Shown: positions 8,209-17,227 of the stretch, piece after piece
How the letters are laid out: each line of letters opens with the position of its first letter
Numbering within the stretch: the first letter of the stretch is position 1
Assembly (NCBI GenBank): GCA_945861275.1
Contig: CAMATZ010000029.1
Location: 1-64,000 of the forward strand
DNA from: Bordetella parapertussis
GTDB lineage: Bacteria > Pseudomonadota > Gammaproteobacteria > Burkholderiales > SG8-41
Length of the DNA stretch: 64,000 nt
Direction: 5' to 3'
The notes under the pieces: generated by a model
What the model was told of the DNA's origin: nothing
The model's database searches: none
The model's input: the letters and a program-made list of their open reading frames with translations, nothing else
Position numbers and translations under genes: made by a program

Positions 8209-8766
8209 ATGGCTCGCATCCCGTTTGTCACCCCGAATGACGTTCCCGCCAACGAACGAGCGGCCTTCGACCGCTTCGTGCAGAGTCGGGCGGGTGTTCC
8301 CGCCGCTGGCCCTTACGCGCTGCTGCTGCACATGCCCGAAGTGGCGCAACGGGTGGAATCGCTGCGCCTGTGCCTACGTGACGAGGCAACGCTGCCGCAA
8401 AAGCTGCAGGAACTGATCATGATCACGGTGGCGCGCGAGATGGACTGCGCCTACATCTGGCACGCGCACGCCGCGGCTGCGCGCGCAATCGGCGTGCGCG
8501 GTGAGGTTATCGACAACCTGCGCGAGCGCCGGGCGCTCACCGGCCTGGAACCAGATCAACAAGCAGCAGTGGATTTCACCTGCGAATTGCTGCGCAAGCG
8601 CAAGGTCAGCAAACCCACCTTCGATCGCGCCAGCGCGGCATTCGGGCAGCGCGGAACCCTGGCGTTGACCAATCTGATCGCCTGCTACGCGGTGCTGGCC
8701 TACAACATGAACGCCTACGAACTGGTGGCGCCGGCACATGCGAGTGAGCCTGCGTTGCCGCTGTGA
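8209..8766 (+). CDS. Carboxymuconolactone decarboxylase (AhpD-like) family protein
   Basis: 185 residues. The family core is an all-helical repeat with the signature ELIMITVAREMDCAYIWHAH (residues about 68-87), where Cys and His stand in the positions typical of the CMD family, followed by AVDFTCELLRKRKVS and NLIACYAVLAYNMNAYEL. These proteins act as decarboxylases in aromatic degradation or as thiol peroxidases; a single Cys argues against an AhpD-type CxxC peroxidase. The start is the ATG at 8209. The longer open frame upstream would add antisense sequence of the dioxygenase gene and is rejected. Confidence 0.8.
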   Translation: MARIPFVTPNDVPANERAAFDRFVQSRAGVPAAGPYALLLHMPEVAQRVESLRLCLRDEATLPQKLQELIMITVAREMDCAYIWHAHAAAARAIGVRGEVIDNLRERRALTGLEPDQQAAVDFTCELLRKRKVSKPTFDRASAAFGQRGTLALTNLIACYAVLAYNMNAYELVAPAHASEPALPL

Positions 8767-8801
8767 CAGGCGCCGCCGACGTCTACCTAAACGTAAACCG
8801 A

Positions 8802-9578
8802 TTACGGCGTACTCACCGTGCGGATGTACCACGGAAACGAATCCCAACTCACCACTTTTTCCGTGCCGTCGAACAGTGCTGCGATCCTGCCGCCGCCGGC
8901 TTTGTATGAAAATTTCTTGATGGTGTCCGGCGGATTGGTGGTTGGATTGCGCATGATGTCAATCGCCTGATCGGTCTTGAAAACCTGGAACTTCGAGGGA
9001 TCATTCGGATAGAAGAATTTCACTTCGTTGGCGCCCTTGCGAGCGGGGCCGCGCACATACTCCACCTGCAACGACATATGCTCACCGCTCGCCGCCGCGA
9101 ACTCCCAGTTTTCGGACCCTGTCAGCACCCCACCCGAAGACGCATGGGTACGCGACATCCTGGCCGTGGTCGCATGCTGATACACGCCAAAGTCGCCCGG
9201 CGCATCCGCGGCGAGCTCGGTTAACCCGTGAATGATCATCTGCCCGGCATTTTTGGTTCCCGTCTCTCTCACCGGAATGGCGAGGTAAACCAGCCGCGCA
9301 GTGTGTCGTGCCGCCGCCTTGCCGTCGCCGCCCATGATCACCATGCGATCGATAAATATCATGCGCAGATTGCAGTCCTTGGCCGGGCCTTGCGTGGCGA
9401 TTACGACCTCCCATCCCGGCGGCAATAGCTTCGCCAGTGCCGCGTCGTTCACACGGAAATCCAGCTGATAACGATGTTCCGCCGCCTGTTCGATGACCGT
9501 TTGCGCGGATGCGAATTGCGCGAACAGCAGCAGCAGGGTGGCGACGAGTGCATGGGTGAATGTTGTACTTGGTTTCAT
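8802..9578 (-). CDS. Conserved exported protein, possibly acetoacetate-decarboxylase-like fold
   Basis: 258 residues with a clear signal peptide (ATLLLLFAQFASAQ) before TVIEQAAEHRYQLDF. The segment VNDAALAKLLPPGWEVVIA resembles the start of ADC/DUF2071-type domains, and the rest has alternating strands (LRMIFIDRMVIMGG, LVYLAIPVRE, SLQVEYVRGPARKG). The product is most likely periplasmic. The start is the ATG at 9578 with GGGAGAAC upstream. The neighbour upstream is an SDR gene on the same strand. No function can be assigned. Confidence 0.65.
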   Translation of the reverse strand: MKPSTTFTHALVATLLLLFAQFASAQTVIEQAAEHRYQLDFRVNDAALAKLLPPGWEVVIATQGPAKDCNLRMIFIDRMVIMGGDGKAAARHTARLVYLAIPVRETGTKNAGQMIIHGLTELAADAPGDFGVYQHATTARMSRTHASSGGVLTGSENWEFAAASGEHMSLQVEYVRGPARKGANEVKFFYPNDPSKFQVFKTDQAIDIMRNPTTNPPDTIKKFSYKAGGGRIAALFDGTEKVVSWDSFPWYIRTVSTP

Positions 9579-9650
9579 GATTGTTCTCCCTTTTGAATCT
9601 GTGTGGTGGCGCGACTGACATCAACTGGAATGGCACCGACATACAAAAAA

Positions 9651-10463
9651 TCAGTCTTCCCCAGCATAAATCTTAAGGTACGATGACCGCCCGCCATCGG
9701 CCGCAATCGTGGTGCCGGTCAACATGCGTGATTCGTCCGACGCCAGAAACACCACAATCGCTGCAATATCAATTGGGTTGCCCACGGAAAACGGATAGAG
9801 TTTTTGCACGATCATGCGTTCCTTGACAGCCCCTGTCGGCTTCTCGGAAAGCATCCATTCCTTGTTCTCATAACGTTTGATGGCGCGCTCGGTGCGTATG
9901 CTGCCGGGGCCGATGGCATTGGCGCGTATGCCGTATTGCACATATTGCGCAGCGAGGGTTTTGGTAAACGACATGATGCCGCCCTTCGCCGCGGCGTACG
10001 CCGGCCGGTAGAGGCCGGTCATGCCGACCATCGAGGAAAAGTTGATGATGGAGCCGCCGCCCGCTTGTATCAGGTGCGGTATGCCGTGCTTGCACACCAG
10101 AAAGGGGTGCAGCAGATTGAGCGTGATGGTTTTGTGCCAGATGTCGAGACTCATTTCGTGTACCGGCACGTCCTCCAGCACCGAACCGCCGGCGCAGTTC
10201 ACCAGCACATTCAGTTTTCCGAACCTTGCCACCGTGGTGTCTATCGCCTGCCTGACTGCGGCATCTTGCGTAACGTCAGCCTGAATGAATATGACTTCGC
10301 CGCCGGCGTCTTTTATTTCCTGCTCGGCGCGTTTTCCGGCCTCGGCGTTGATATCAACTATGGCGACCTTGGCGCCCTCTCTTACAAACTCGATAGCGCT
10401 CACTTTGGCTATGCCTGCGCCGCCGCCGGTCAGGAAGGCTACTTTTCCGTTGAGTCGCGGCAT
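9651..10463 (-). CDS. SDR-family oxidoreductase
   Basis: 270 residues of the classical short-chain dehydrogenase type: cofactor motif TGGGAGIAKVSAIEF (residues 12-26; the last Gly of TGGGxGIG is Ala), acidic D37 in VAIVDINAEA suggesting NAD preference, NCAGG in place of NNAG, catalytic Ser in NFSSM, and YAAAKGG giving the Tyr/Lys pair. The C-terminal AAIVVFLASDESRMLTGTTIAADGG is typical. The substrate is unknown. It starts at the ATG at 10463 after GGAACC. The leader upstream contains the recurrent TAAC-TTGTTTTTAAAA motif. Confidence 0.9.
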   Translation of the reverse strand: MPRLNGKVAFLTGGGAGIAKVSAIEFVREGAKVAIVDINAEAGKRAEQEIKDAGGEVIFIQADVTQDAAVRQAIDTTVARFGKLNVLVNCAGGSVLEDVPVHEMSLDIWHKTITLNLLHPFLVCKHGIPHLIQAGGGSIINFSSMVGMTGLYRPAYAAAKGGIMSFTKTLAAQYVQYGIRANAIGPGSIRTERAIKRYENKEWMLSEKPTGAVKERMIVQKLYPFSVGNPIDIAAIVVFLASDESRMLTGTTIAADGGRSSYLKIYAGED

Positions 10464-10480
10464 GCTGGTTCCTTCACAAC

Positions 10481-10507
10481 AATTCTTTTAAAAACAAATA
10501 GTTACAA
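10481..10507 (-). promoter_or_regulatory. Copy of a recurrent AT-rich intergenic motif, 18 bases upstream of the SDR gene
   Basis: On the minus strand it reads TTGTAACTATTTG then TTTTTAAAAGAATT. It matches the site at 39031-39057 at 23 of 27 positions. Its role is unknown: it could be a promoter/UP region, an operator or part of a repeat. Confidence 0.5.
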
Positions 10508-10512
10508 AACTC

Positions 10513-10536
10513 GTCGTTCCTGCACAGGAACGACAG
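10513..10536. repeat. Half unit of the dispersed palindromic repeat
   Basis: CGTCGTTCCTG-CAC-AGGAACGAC forms a perfect small hairpin related to the palindrome ends at 6704-6818 and 19312-19421. Confidence 0.5.
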
Positions 10537-10573
10537 TGTGAGTTTATTACGCTCTCGAATCCAGGCGCAGCCC

Positions 10574-11557
10574 TCACTTTATTTTGATCCCCGCAACCGC
10601 CACCACCTTCGCCCATTTCTGCAGATCATTGGCCATCGCCGCACCGAATTCCTCCGGCGTTCCTGTGCGCGGATCGGCGCCTTCACTGGAAAGTTGTTTG
10701 CGTGTTTCGGGCGCCTGCAGGATGGCGTTGATCTCCTTATTGAGTCGTGCCACCACCGATTGCGGCAATCCCGCGGGGCCGATTACGCCATACCAGCCGC
10801 TCACCTCATAACCAGCAACGCCGGCTTCGTTGATCGTCGGCACATCCGGCAACGCACCCGCGCGCTGCAGGGTGGTAACGCCCAGTGCGACCAGTTTGCC
10901 TGAGCGTATATGCGCAACCGATGACGGTATCGAAGGAAACAAAAACTGGATGTGGCCGCCCATCAGATCCACCAGCGCCAGCGACTGCCCCTTGTACGGC
11001 ACATGGACGTAATCCACTTTGGCAAGTACTTTAAACAGTTCGCCCGACATGTGACTGGGCGAACCCACGCCGGACGAGCCGTAACTCAGTTGCCCCGGCC
11101 GCGCGCGGGCGAACGCCGCAAACTGCTTGACCGTGCGCGCCGGTAGCGACGGGTGCACCACCAGCACATTCGGCACCAGCGCGACCAGTGCAATGGGCGA
11201 AAAATCACGCAGCGGATCGAACGGCAACTTGGCATACACTGATGCATTGATGACGAAGCCTTCGGGAATCATCTGAATGGTGTGGCCGTCGCGCGGCGCC
11301 TTCGCCGTCAGCTCACCGCCGATGATGTGGTTGGCGCCGGGCCGATTTTCGACAATCACCTGCTGCCGAAAGGTCTCACTCAGCCGTGCGCCGATGGCGC
11401 GCGCGAGTATATCCGTGGCGCCTCCCGGCGCCACGCCGACGATCATGCGGATTGACCGGGTTGGATAATCCTGTTGCCCCAATGCCGCGCCTGCGGCGGC
11501 GAGGGACAACGTTGAAATGAACAGCGGCAGCCTTCGACAGGTGATTTTCATGTTCAT
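10574..11557 (-). CDS. Bug/TctC-family periplasmic substrate-binding receptor
   Basis: 327 residues. The signal peptide is MNMKITCRRLPLFISTLSLA with cleavage near AALGQ; the mature start is QDYPTRSIRMIVGVAPGG. Family segments: QQVIVENRPGANHIIG, GQLSYGSSGVGSPSHMSGEL, HVPYKGQ, and the C-terminal TPEEFGAAMANDLQKWAKVV. The start is the ATG at 11557-11555, with TTTAGGAGC upstream; the GTG at 11578 is less likely. It lies 29 bases downstream of the double CMD-like gene, so a shared operon is likely. No cognate TctA/B is present. The ligand is unknown. Confidence 0.9.
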   Translation of the reverse strand: MNMKITCRRLPLFISTLSLAAAGAALGQQDYPTRSIRMIVGVAPGGATDILARAIGARLSETFRQQVIVENRPGANHIIGGELTAKAPRDGHTIQMIPEGFVINASVYAKLPFDPLRDFSPIALVALVPNVLVVHPSLPARTVKQFAAFARARPGQLSYGSSGVGSPSHMSGELFKVLAKVDYVHVPYKGQSLALVDLMGGHIQFLFPSIPSSVAHIRSGKLVALGVTTLQRAGALPDVPTINEAGVAGYEVSGWYGVIGPAGLPQSVVARLNKEINAILQAPETRKQLSSEGADPRTGTPEEFGAAMANDLQKWAKVVAVAGIKIK

Positions 11558-11586
11558 GGATGCTCCTAAACCTCGCACAACAAAAA

Positions 11587-12366
11587 TCAGACGAACGTGC
11601 CCGCCTCAACCTCTTCGTGGATCGCACTGAGGAAAGGCAGCGCATAGTGAATCACCGGAAATCCGCCCGGCAACGCCGCCGTTTCCATCGCCTCGACGGC
11701 CTCGCGCACACTTGCGCCCTCGCGCACGGCGCGGCGCAAATGCCCATCCAGCGTGGGGAAGGCGCGATAGGCCAGCACGGCGCAAGCCACCAGTTCGCGT
11801 ATCTTCACCGGCAGTGCCGGTGCGGCCGGTGTCCACACCAGGGCCGCGAGATCCTGGTGCGCGCGCTCGTAGGCAGGGTCTACCGCATCCAGCCAAGCCC
11901 ATTCGCGCATACCACGCGACACCGCAGCGGTGGCCGGGCCGCGTGTGACATTCCCGGATTGCTTTGCGGCGGCAATCGGCGCGGCTGCGACGCCTCCCAG
12001 AATTTTATCGCCCATCTCCTCGTGCAACGCGATCATGAACGGCAACGCGTAATGCAGGGCCGGGAATCCGCCGAGTATCGCTGCGGTCTGAAAACCCTCC
12101 AGCACTTCGCGCAAGGTCGCGCCTTCTGTCAATGCGCGGCGTAGATGCACGTCGATGCTGGGATAGGCGCGGCAGCCGAGAATAACCGCTGCAATAATTT
12201 CGCGGTACTTCACCGCCAGCGCCGGCGTCGCGGGCGCCCACACCAGCCGCGCCAGATGGCGGCGCGCGTCCTCGTACGCGGGGTCTATACGCGCCAGCCA
12301 CTCGAATTGCTGGAACGCGTGTGGCGCCGACTTAGCCGCCGTTTGCTGCGAATTCACATCCGTCAC
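11587..12366 (-). CDS. Tandem carboxymuconolactone-decarboxylase-like protein (two CMD domains)
   Basis: 259 residues made of two homologous halves, about 15-120 and 150-255. Matching segments are FEWLARIDPAYEDARRHLAR with WAWLDAVDPAYERAHQDLAA, LGCRAYPSIDVHLRRAL with LAYRAFPTLDGHLRRAV, and GGFPALHYALPFMIALHEE with GGFPVIHYALPFLSAIHEE. The first half keeps Cys before HLRRA; the second half has Ala-Tyr. The linker is alanine-rich. CMD proteins often form hexamers of identical helices, so the fusion may mimic a dimer. The gene sits upstream of a Bug receptor on the same strand. The reaction is unknown. Confidence 0.75.
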   Translation of the reverse strand: MTDVNSQQTAAKSAPHAFQQFEWLARIDPAYEDARRHLARLVWAPATPALAVKYREIIAAVILGCRAYPSIDVHLRRALTEGATLREVLEGFQTAAILGGFPALHYALPFMIALHEEMGDKILGGVAAAPIAAAKQSGNVTRGPATAAVSRGMREWAWLDAVDPAYERAHQDLAALVWTPAAPALPVKIRELVACAVLAYRAFPTLDGHLRRAVREGASVREAVEAMETAALPGGFPVIHYALPFLSAIHEEVEAGTFV

Positions 12367-12409
12367 CGCGCCTCCTCTTGTTCACATTGCATGCGTGCGG
12401 CACCGGCCC

Positions 12410-13807
12410 TCACTCTATCGCCTTCACCATACCCTCCACCACCTTCTTGGCATCTCCAAACACCATCATGGTTTTATCCATGTAAAACAAATCATTATCG
12501 AGGCCCGCATAACCTGCCGCCATCGAACGCTTGACCACCATTACGGTGCGCGCCTTGTCGACTTCAAGTATCGGCATGCCAAAGATCGCACTGCCGGGTG
12601 TTTTCGCCGCCGGATTTACCACGTCATTAGCGCCGAGCACCAGCACCACGTCGGTGGTGGGGAAGTCGCTGTTGATTTCGTCCATCTCCAGCACCTGATC
12701 GTAGGGGATTTCTGCTTCCGCCAGCAGCACGTTCATGTGGCCGGGCATGCGACCCGCAACCGGATGAATCGCAAAGCGTACGGTAACGCCTTTGTCGCGT
12801 AATTTTTGTGCGAGCTCTTTAACGGCGTGCTGCGCGCGCGCCACCGCGAGGCCGTAACCGGGAACAATAATGACCGAATCCGCATTGCCCAGCAGGAACG
12901 CCGCATCTTCAGCGCTGCCGCTGCGATGCGTTTTCTGCGCGCCGCTGCCCGCGGCTGCCGCGCCCGAATCGGTGCCAAAGCCGCCAAGGATCACCGACAG
13001 GAATGGGCGGTTCATCGCCTTGCACATGATGTACGACAAGATCGCGCCGGAGCTGCCTACCAGCGAACCGGCGATAATGAGCATGGGATTATTGAGCGAA
13101 AAACCGATGCCTGCCGCCGCCCACCCCGAATACGAATTCAGCATCGAGATCACCACCGGCATATCGGCGCCGCCGATGGGAAGGATGATTAGAAAGCCCA
13201 GCACGAAAGCAATCGCGGCCAGCGCAATAAACGCGTTCCAGTTGGTGCCGCCGGAAGCGCAGAACCACAGTCCGCTACCAAACATGCCTATGCCCAGAAG
13301 CAGGTTGAGCATGTGCTGGCCGCTGAACACGAGGGGTGCGCCGCTGACGCGCCCGGAGAGTTTCAGGAACGCAATCACCGAGCCCGAAAAAGTCATCGCG
13401 CCGACGAAAGTGCCGATAAAAAGCTCCAGCTTGTAGCCCATCGAAATCGGCTCGCCTGCCGCCTTGACGATACCGAACGCGAACGGATTGTTGACAGCAG
13501 CAATAGCGATTAACACTGCTGCCAAACCTACCAGCGAATGCATGAATGCGACCAGTTCCGGCATCGCCGTCATCTGCACTTTGCGCGCCACCACTGCGCC
13601 GATGGCGCCGCCGAGTGCAATGCAACCCGCTATCACCATCCAGTTGCGGGTGAGCGTCAGCGTAACCGCGACCGCCATCGCCATGCCGATGATGCCGAAC
13701 AGGTTGCCGCGCCGCGACGTCAGCGGCGAAGAAAGCCCCTTCAGCGCCAGGATAAAAAATACCGACGCGACCAGATACGCCAGCGCGACCTGATTAGCGG
13801 AGAGCAT
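12410..13807 (-). CDS. pntB: Proton-translocating NAD(P) transhydrogenase, subunit beta
   Basis: 465 residues. The N-terminal half carries about nine membrane segments (domain II), and the C-terminal domain III binds NADP(H), with SVIIVPGYGLAVARAQHAVKEL, FAIHPVAGRMPGHMNVLLAEA and VLVLGANDVVNPAAKTPGS. The complex couples inward proton movement to hydride transfer from NADH to NADP+. The ATG at 13807 follows directly on the stop of pntAB with no spacing, so translation is coupled. It is the last gene of the pnt operon. Confidence 0.95.
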   Translation of the reverse strand: MLSANQVALAYLVASVFFILALKGLSSPLTSRRGNLFGIIGMAMAVAVTLTLTRNWMVIAGCIALGGAIGAVVARKVQMTAMPELVAFMHSLVGLAAVLIAIAAVNNPFAFGIVKAAGEPISMGYKLELFIGTFVGAMTFSGSVIAFLKLSGRVSGAPLVFSGQHMLNLLLGIGMFGSGLWFCASGGTNWNAFIALAAIAFVLGFLIILPIGGADMPVVISMLNSYSGWAAAGIGFSLNNPMLIIAGSLVGSSGAILSYIMCKAMNRPFLSVILGGFGTDSGAAAAGSGAQKTHRSGSAEDAAFLLGNADSVIIVPGYGLAVARAQHAVKELAQKLRDKGVTVRFAIHPVAGRMPGHMNVLLAEAEIPYDQVLEMDEINSDFPTTDVVLVLGANDVVNPAAKTPGSAIFGMPILEVDKARTVMVVKRSMAAGYAGLDNDLFYMDKTMMVFGDAKKVVEGMVKAIE

Positions 13808-14116
13808 TTAACTGCCCTCCAGTTTCTTGGGGTCTTTTCGCTTGAACATTGCCAGCATGCGCTGCGTCACCAGAAACCCGCCGAACACGTTGATCGCCGC
13901 CAGCACTACCGCCACCGCGCCGAGCCACACGCCCCAGTCAGCGTCCGCCGGACCAGCGGCAAGCATGGCGCCCACCAGAATAATGCTCGATATCGCATTG
14001 GTCACCGACATCAGCGGTGTATGCAGCGCGGGTGTCACGTTCCATACCACGTGGTAGCCGACGAAAATCGCCAGCACGAATACCATCAGGTTTGTGATTA
14101 GCGGGTCTACGGTCAC
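13808..14116 (-). CDS. pntAB: NAD(P) transhydrogenase, membrane part of subunit alpha
   Basis: 102 residues with three membrane helices ([52 protein letters not shown]), matching the small domain-II alpha subunit found in split transhydrogenases. The start is the GTG at 14116-14114, with GGAG nine bases upstream. A longer upstream frame would translate the TTCACTC repeat and is rejected. It lies between pntAA and pntB, and the repeat hairpin at 14133-14206 separates it from pntAA. Confidence 0.9.
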   Translation of the reverse strand: MTVDPLITNLMVFVLAIFVGYHVVWNVTPALHTPLMSVTNAISSIILVGAMLAAGPADADWGVWLGAVAVVLAAINVFGGFLVTQRMLAMFKRKDPKKLEGS

Positions 14117-14132
14117 TTGGGATCTCCGATCC

Positions 14133-14206
14133 GTGAAGGGTGACGAGTGAAGAGTGAAGGGTATAAGGGAGGGTACCCTATTCACTCTTCACTCTTCACC
14201 CTTCAC
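14133..14206. repeat. Inverted array of GTGAAGGGT/TTCACTC heptads between pntAA and pntAB
   Basis: The left arm repeats GTGAAGGGTGACGAGTGAAG and the right arm repeats TTCACTCTTCACCCTTCAC. They can fold into a long hairpin around GGGAGGGTACCC. The same structure lies between trpB and trpA at 61370-61463. The element starts at the pntAA stop codon, so it is an intercistronic RNA structure rather than the operon end. Confidence 0.7.
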
Positions 14207-15327
14207 TTGCGAAGCAATTCTCCACCCGCACACACCAGCGTGCCGGCAATGATTTCGTCTTCGCGGTTGATTTTGAATTCACCGGTGTTGGCGTCGAGCA
14301 TCAGCCCCAGAAAGTTCAGCAGGTTGCGCGCATACAAGGCGCTGGAATCTGCCGCCACCAGCGCCGGAATGTTCGCCACGCCGATCAAATGCACGCCATG
14401 TTTCACCACGGTTTTGTCGAGCTCCGACAACGGGCAGTTGCCGCCCTGTTCGACCGCCATATCGACGATCACCGACCCCGGCTTCATCGACTGCACCATG
14501 GCTTCGGTCACCAGCACCGGCGCCGCACGGCCCGGTATCAGCGCGGTGGTAATCACAATGTCGGCCTGTTTAATGCGCTCGGCGACCAGCACCGCCTGAC
14601 GCTTGCGGTACTCGTCGCCCATATCGCGCGCGTAACCGCCCTGCCCATGGGCGAGTTCTTTTTCGGCATCGGTCAGCGGCACGTCGATAAATTTCGCGCC
14701 CAGCGATTCGACTTGCTCCTTGGTATCCGGGCGCACATCGGTCGCTTCCACCACCGCACCCAGACGCTTGGCCGTGGCTATCGCCTGCAAGCCCGCCACA
14801 CCGACCCCCATGATCACCACGCGCGCCGCTTTGACCGTACCCGCCGCCGTCATCATCATCGGCATCATTTTGCCGTAGGTGTTGGCAGCCATCAGCACCG
14901 CTTTGTAGCCACCGATGTTGGCTTGCGACGACAGCACGTCCATCGATTGCGCCCGCGAGATGCGCGGCAACGCCTCCATTGCAAATGCTGTCACGCCGGA
15001 TCGCGCCAGCGCGGCCAGGCCTTCCTTATGCTGCGGATTGAGCAGGCCGATCAGGGTGTGGCTGCTTTTCAGGTGCGCCAGTTCGCCGGCATCCGGGCCA
15101 CGCACTTTGAGCAGGATTTCGGATTGCGCGTAGACCTCGGCCGCGGTTGCGGCCAGCGTCGCACCAGCCGCCGTGTATTGCTCATCAGGTATGCTGGCTG
15201 CGAGCCCCGCGCCGGCCTGCAGCCATACCGAGTGGTGTCCACCAGTAGTGAGTTTTCTTACGGTTTCAGGTGTAGCCGCTACGCGCTTCTCGTGTGGCCG
15301 CGTCTCCGTGGGAATGCCGAACTTCAT
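14203..15327 (-). CDS. pntAA: Re/Si-specific NAD(P)(+) transhydrogenase, catalytic part of subunit alpha
   Basis: 374 residues of domain I, the soluble NAD(H)-binding subunit. It begins MKFGIPTETRPHEKRVAATP and carries the Rossmann segment VVIMGVGVAGLQAIATAKRLG (about 170-190), the AMEALPRISRAQSMDVLSSQ loop and a C-terminal LLNFLGLMLDANTGEFKINRED. Subunit alpha is split from the membrane domain, as in many proteobacteria. It is the first gene of pntAA-pntAB-pntB and is divergent from mutL, with 83 bases between the start codons. Confidence 0.95.
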   Translation of the reverse strand: MKFGIPTETRPHEKRVAATPETVRKLTTGGHHSVWLQAGAGLAASIPDEQYTAAGATLAATAAEVYAQSEILLKVRGPDAGELAHLKSSHTLIGLLNPQHKEGLAALARSGVTAFAMEALPRISRAQSMDVLSSQANIGGYKAVLMAANTYGKMMPMMMTAAGTVKAARVVIMGVGVAGLQAIATAKRLGAVVEATDVRPDTKEQVESLGAKFIDVPLTDAEKELAHGQGGYARDMGDEYRKRQAVLVAERIKQADIVITTALIPGRAAPVLVTEAMVQSMKPGSVIVDMAVEQGGNCPLSELDKTVVKHGVHLIGVANIPALVAADSSALYARNLLNFLGLMLDANTGEFKINREDEIIAGTLVCAGGELLRK

Positions 15328-15410
15328 TGACTAATCTCTCCATGTTGCATAGCCGCAATTATAAGCGATGAGACGGTGTTAATATTACCTATAGTTACCT
15401 TGATTGTTCC

Positions 15411-17225
15411 ATGTACAAAATTCGCGTTCTGCCCGATCTCCTGATCAACCAGATCGCCGCCGGCGAAGTGGTTGAGCGGCCAGCGTCGGCACTGAAAGAG
15501 TTGCTTGAAAACGGTCTTGACGCGGGCGCCACCAGCGTCACGGTGCAACTCGCGGGCGGCGGCACAAAATTGCTTAAAGTCAGCGACGATGGCGCCGGCA
15601 TCGCACGCGACGAACTCGCCCTCGCGCTGGCGCGCCATGCCACCAGCAAAATCGCCTCGTTTGACGATCTTGAGCGCGTCGCCAGCCTGGGGTTTCGTGG
15701 CGAGGCGCTGGCGAGCATCGCTGCCGTATCGCGGCTCACGCTGTCGAGCCGCCGCAACGGCGAAAAGCACGCCTGGTCGATTACCGCCGAGGGCCCGCAT
15801 TTATCCGCCCCGGAACCTGCGGCATTGGCTGCGCTGACCTCGGGCACCACGGTTGAAGTGCGCGACTTGTATTTCAACACGCCCGCGCGACGCAAGTTTT
15901 TAAAGACCGAAGCCACCGAATACGCGCATTGCGAAGAGGCCTTTCGCCGTGTCGCGTTATCGTGCAATGACGCGGGATTCTCACTGCAACACAACGGTCG
16001 CGTGCAATGGCACCTGAAGCGGCAAAGCCTTGATGAGCGCATCATCGCGCTGCAAGGCGATGATTTCGCGCAATCGTCGATCACCGTGCATGAAGACAGC
16101 GCGGGCCTCAAATTGCTCGGACGCATCGGCGCGCCCACGTTTGCCCGCGCCAGCCGCGATGCGCAATATTTTTACGTCAACCGGCGCTTTGTGCGCGACA
16201 AATTGCTCGCCCATGCGGTGCGTCAGGCGTATCAGGACGTGCTGCATCACGACCGCCATCCCGCTTTTGTACTGTTTTTGGAACTGGATCCGGCGCTGGT
16301 GGATGTCAACGTGCATCCGGCCAAGACCGAAGTGCGTTTTCGTGACGCCCGCGGTGTGCATCAGTATGTGTTTCATGCGTTATCCAAAGCCTTGGCCGGC
16401 GGTGTGGGTACGGAGGCAAGCGCACCACTGCACGCGCCGATGTTTGCGGTTGGCGGCGCCGCCAGCCCTGCAGCGCCTTCTGCCTTCACCGCCAGCGCGC
16501 CGTTCTACCGTTCGCAAGGCACCATGCCATTGGCCGCGCGCGAGTCCGGCGCGTTTTACCAAACCCTTTTCGGCACACACAGTGGATCACCGGGCACGCC
16601 CAGCGCACCTTTCAATCCTTTCGCGCCCACCGACAGCGGCGCCCCGCCGCTCGGTTTTGCGCTCGCGCAACTCGCGGGCATCTACATTTTGGCGGAAAAC
16701 CAGCACGGTCTGGTGGTGGTTGACATGCACGCCGCGCACGAGCGCATCATGTATGAAAAACTCAAAACCGCGCTCGACGACGCAGCCATTCCGATGCAAC
16801 CGCTGCTGGTTCCGGTGACCATGAACGCGACCGCACTGGATGTCGCCGCCGCCGAAGAAAACAACGATATGCTGCAGCAAATCGGCTTCGCCATCAGCGC
16901 GGCTTCTCCCACCGCGCTTACCGTACGCGCAGTACCGGCCATGCTCGCCGATGCCGACGCACGCAATCTGGCGATGGACGTACTGCGGGAAGTGCGCGAA
17001 ACTGGCGCCAGCCACGTGCTCACCGAACGCCGCAACGCATTACTGGGTACCATGGCGTGTCACGCGGCGGTGCGCGCCAACCGGAAACTGACAGTTATGG
17101 AAATGAACGGCTTGTTACGCGATATGGAGGCCACCGAACGTTCGGGCCAGTGTAATCACGGCCGGCCCACCTGGCATCAACTTTCCGTTGCGGAACTCGA
17201 CAAACTTTTCATGCGCGGGCGCTGA
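15411..17225 (+). CDS. mutL: DNA mismatch repair protein MutL
   Basis: 604 residues. The N-terminal GHKL ATPase is clear: IAAGEVVERPASALKELLEN, DDGAGI, ATSKI and LGFRGEALASIAAVS. The motif normally written ENSLDAGA reads ENGLDAGA here. A proline/alanine-rich linker (about 330-400) leads to the C-terminal endonuclease-type domain with DMHAAHERIMYE starting at D438 (the usual form is DQHA), and CHAAVRANRKL followed by QCNHGRPTW. MutL links MutS to strand cutting in mismatch repair. miaA follows after two bases, so the two are one operon. The start ATG at 15411 is clear. Confidence 0.97.
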   Translation: MYKIRVLPDLLINQIAAGEVVERPASALKELLENGLDAGATSVTVQLAGGGTKLLKVSDDGAGIARDELALALARHATSKIASFDDLERVASLGFRGEALASIAAVSRLTLSSRRNGEKHAWSITAEGPHLSAPEPAALAALTSGTTVEVRDLYFNTPARRKFLKTEATEYAHCEEAFRRVALSCNDAGFSLQHNGRVQWHLKRQSLDERIIALQGDDFAQSSITVHEDSAGLKLLGRIGAPTFARASRDAQYFYVNRRFVRDKLLAHAVRQAYQDVLHHDRHPAFVLFLELDPALVDVNVHPAKTEVRFRDARGVHQYVFHALSKALAGGVGTEASAPLHAPMFAVGGAASPAAPSAFTASAPFYRSQGTMPLAARESGAFYQTLFGTHSGSPGTPSAPFNPFAPTDSGAPPLGFALAQLAGIYILAENQHGLVVVDMHAAHERIMYEKLKTALDDAAIPMQPLLVPVTMNATALDVAAAEENNDMLQQIGFAISAASPTALTVRAVPAMLADADARNLAMDVLREVRETGASHVLTERRNALLGTMACHAAVRANRKLTVMEMNGLLRDMEATERSGQCNHGRPTWHQLSVAELDKLFMRGR

Positions 17226-17227
17226 AC

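Noticed and set aside
14389-15330. Plus-strand open frame across pntAA
   Set aside because: Shadow of the transhydrogenase gene. Very His/Arg-rich, no recognisable domain.
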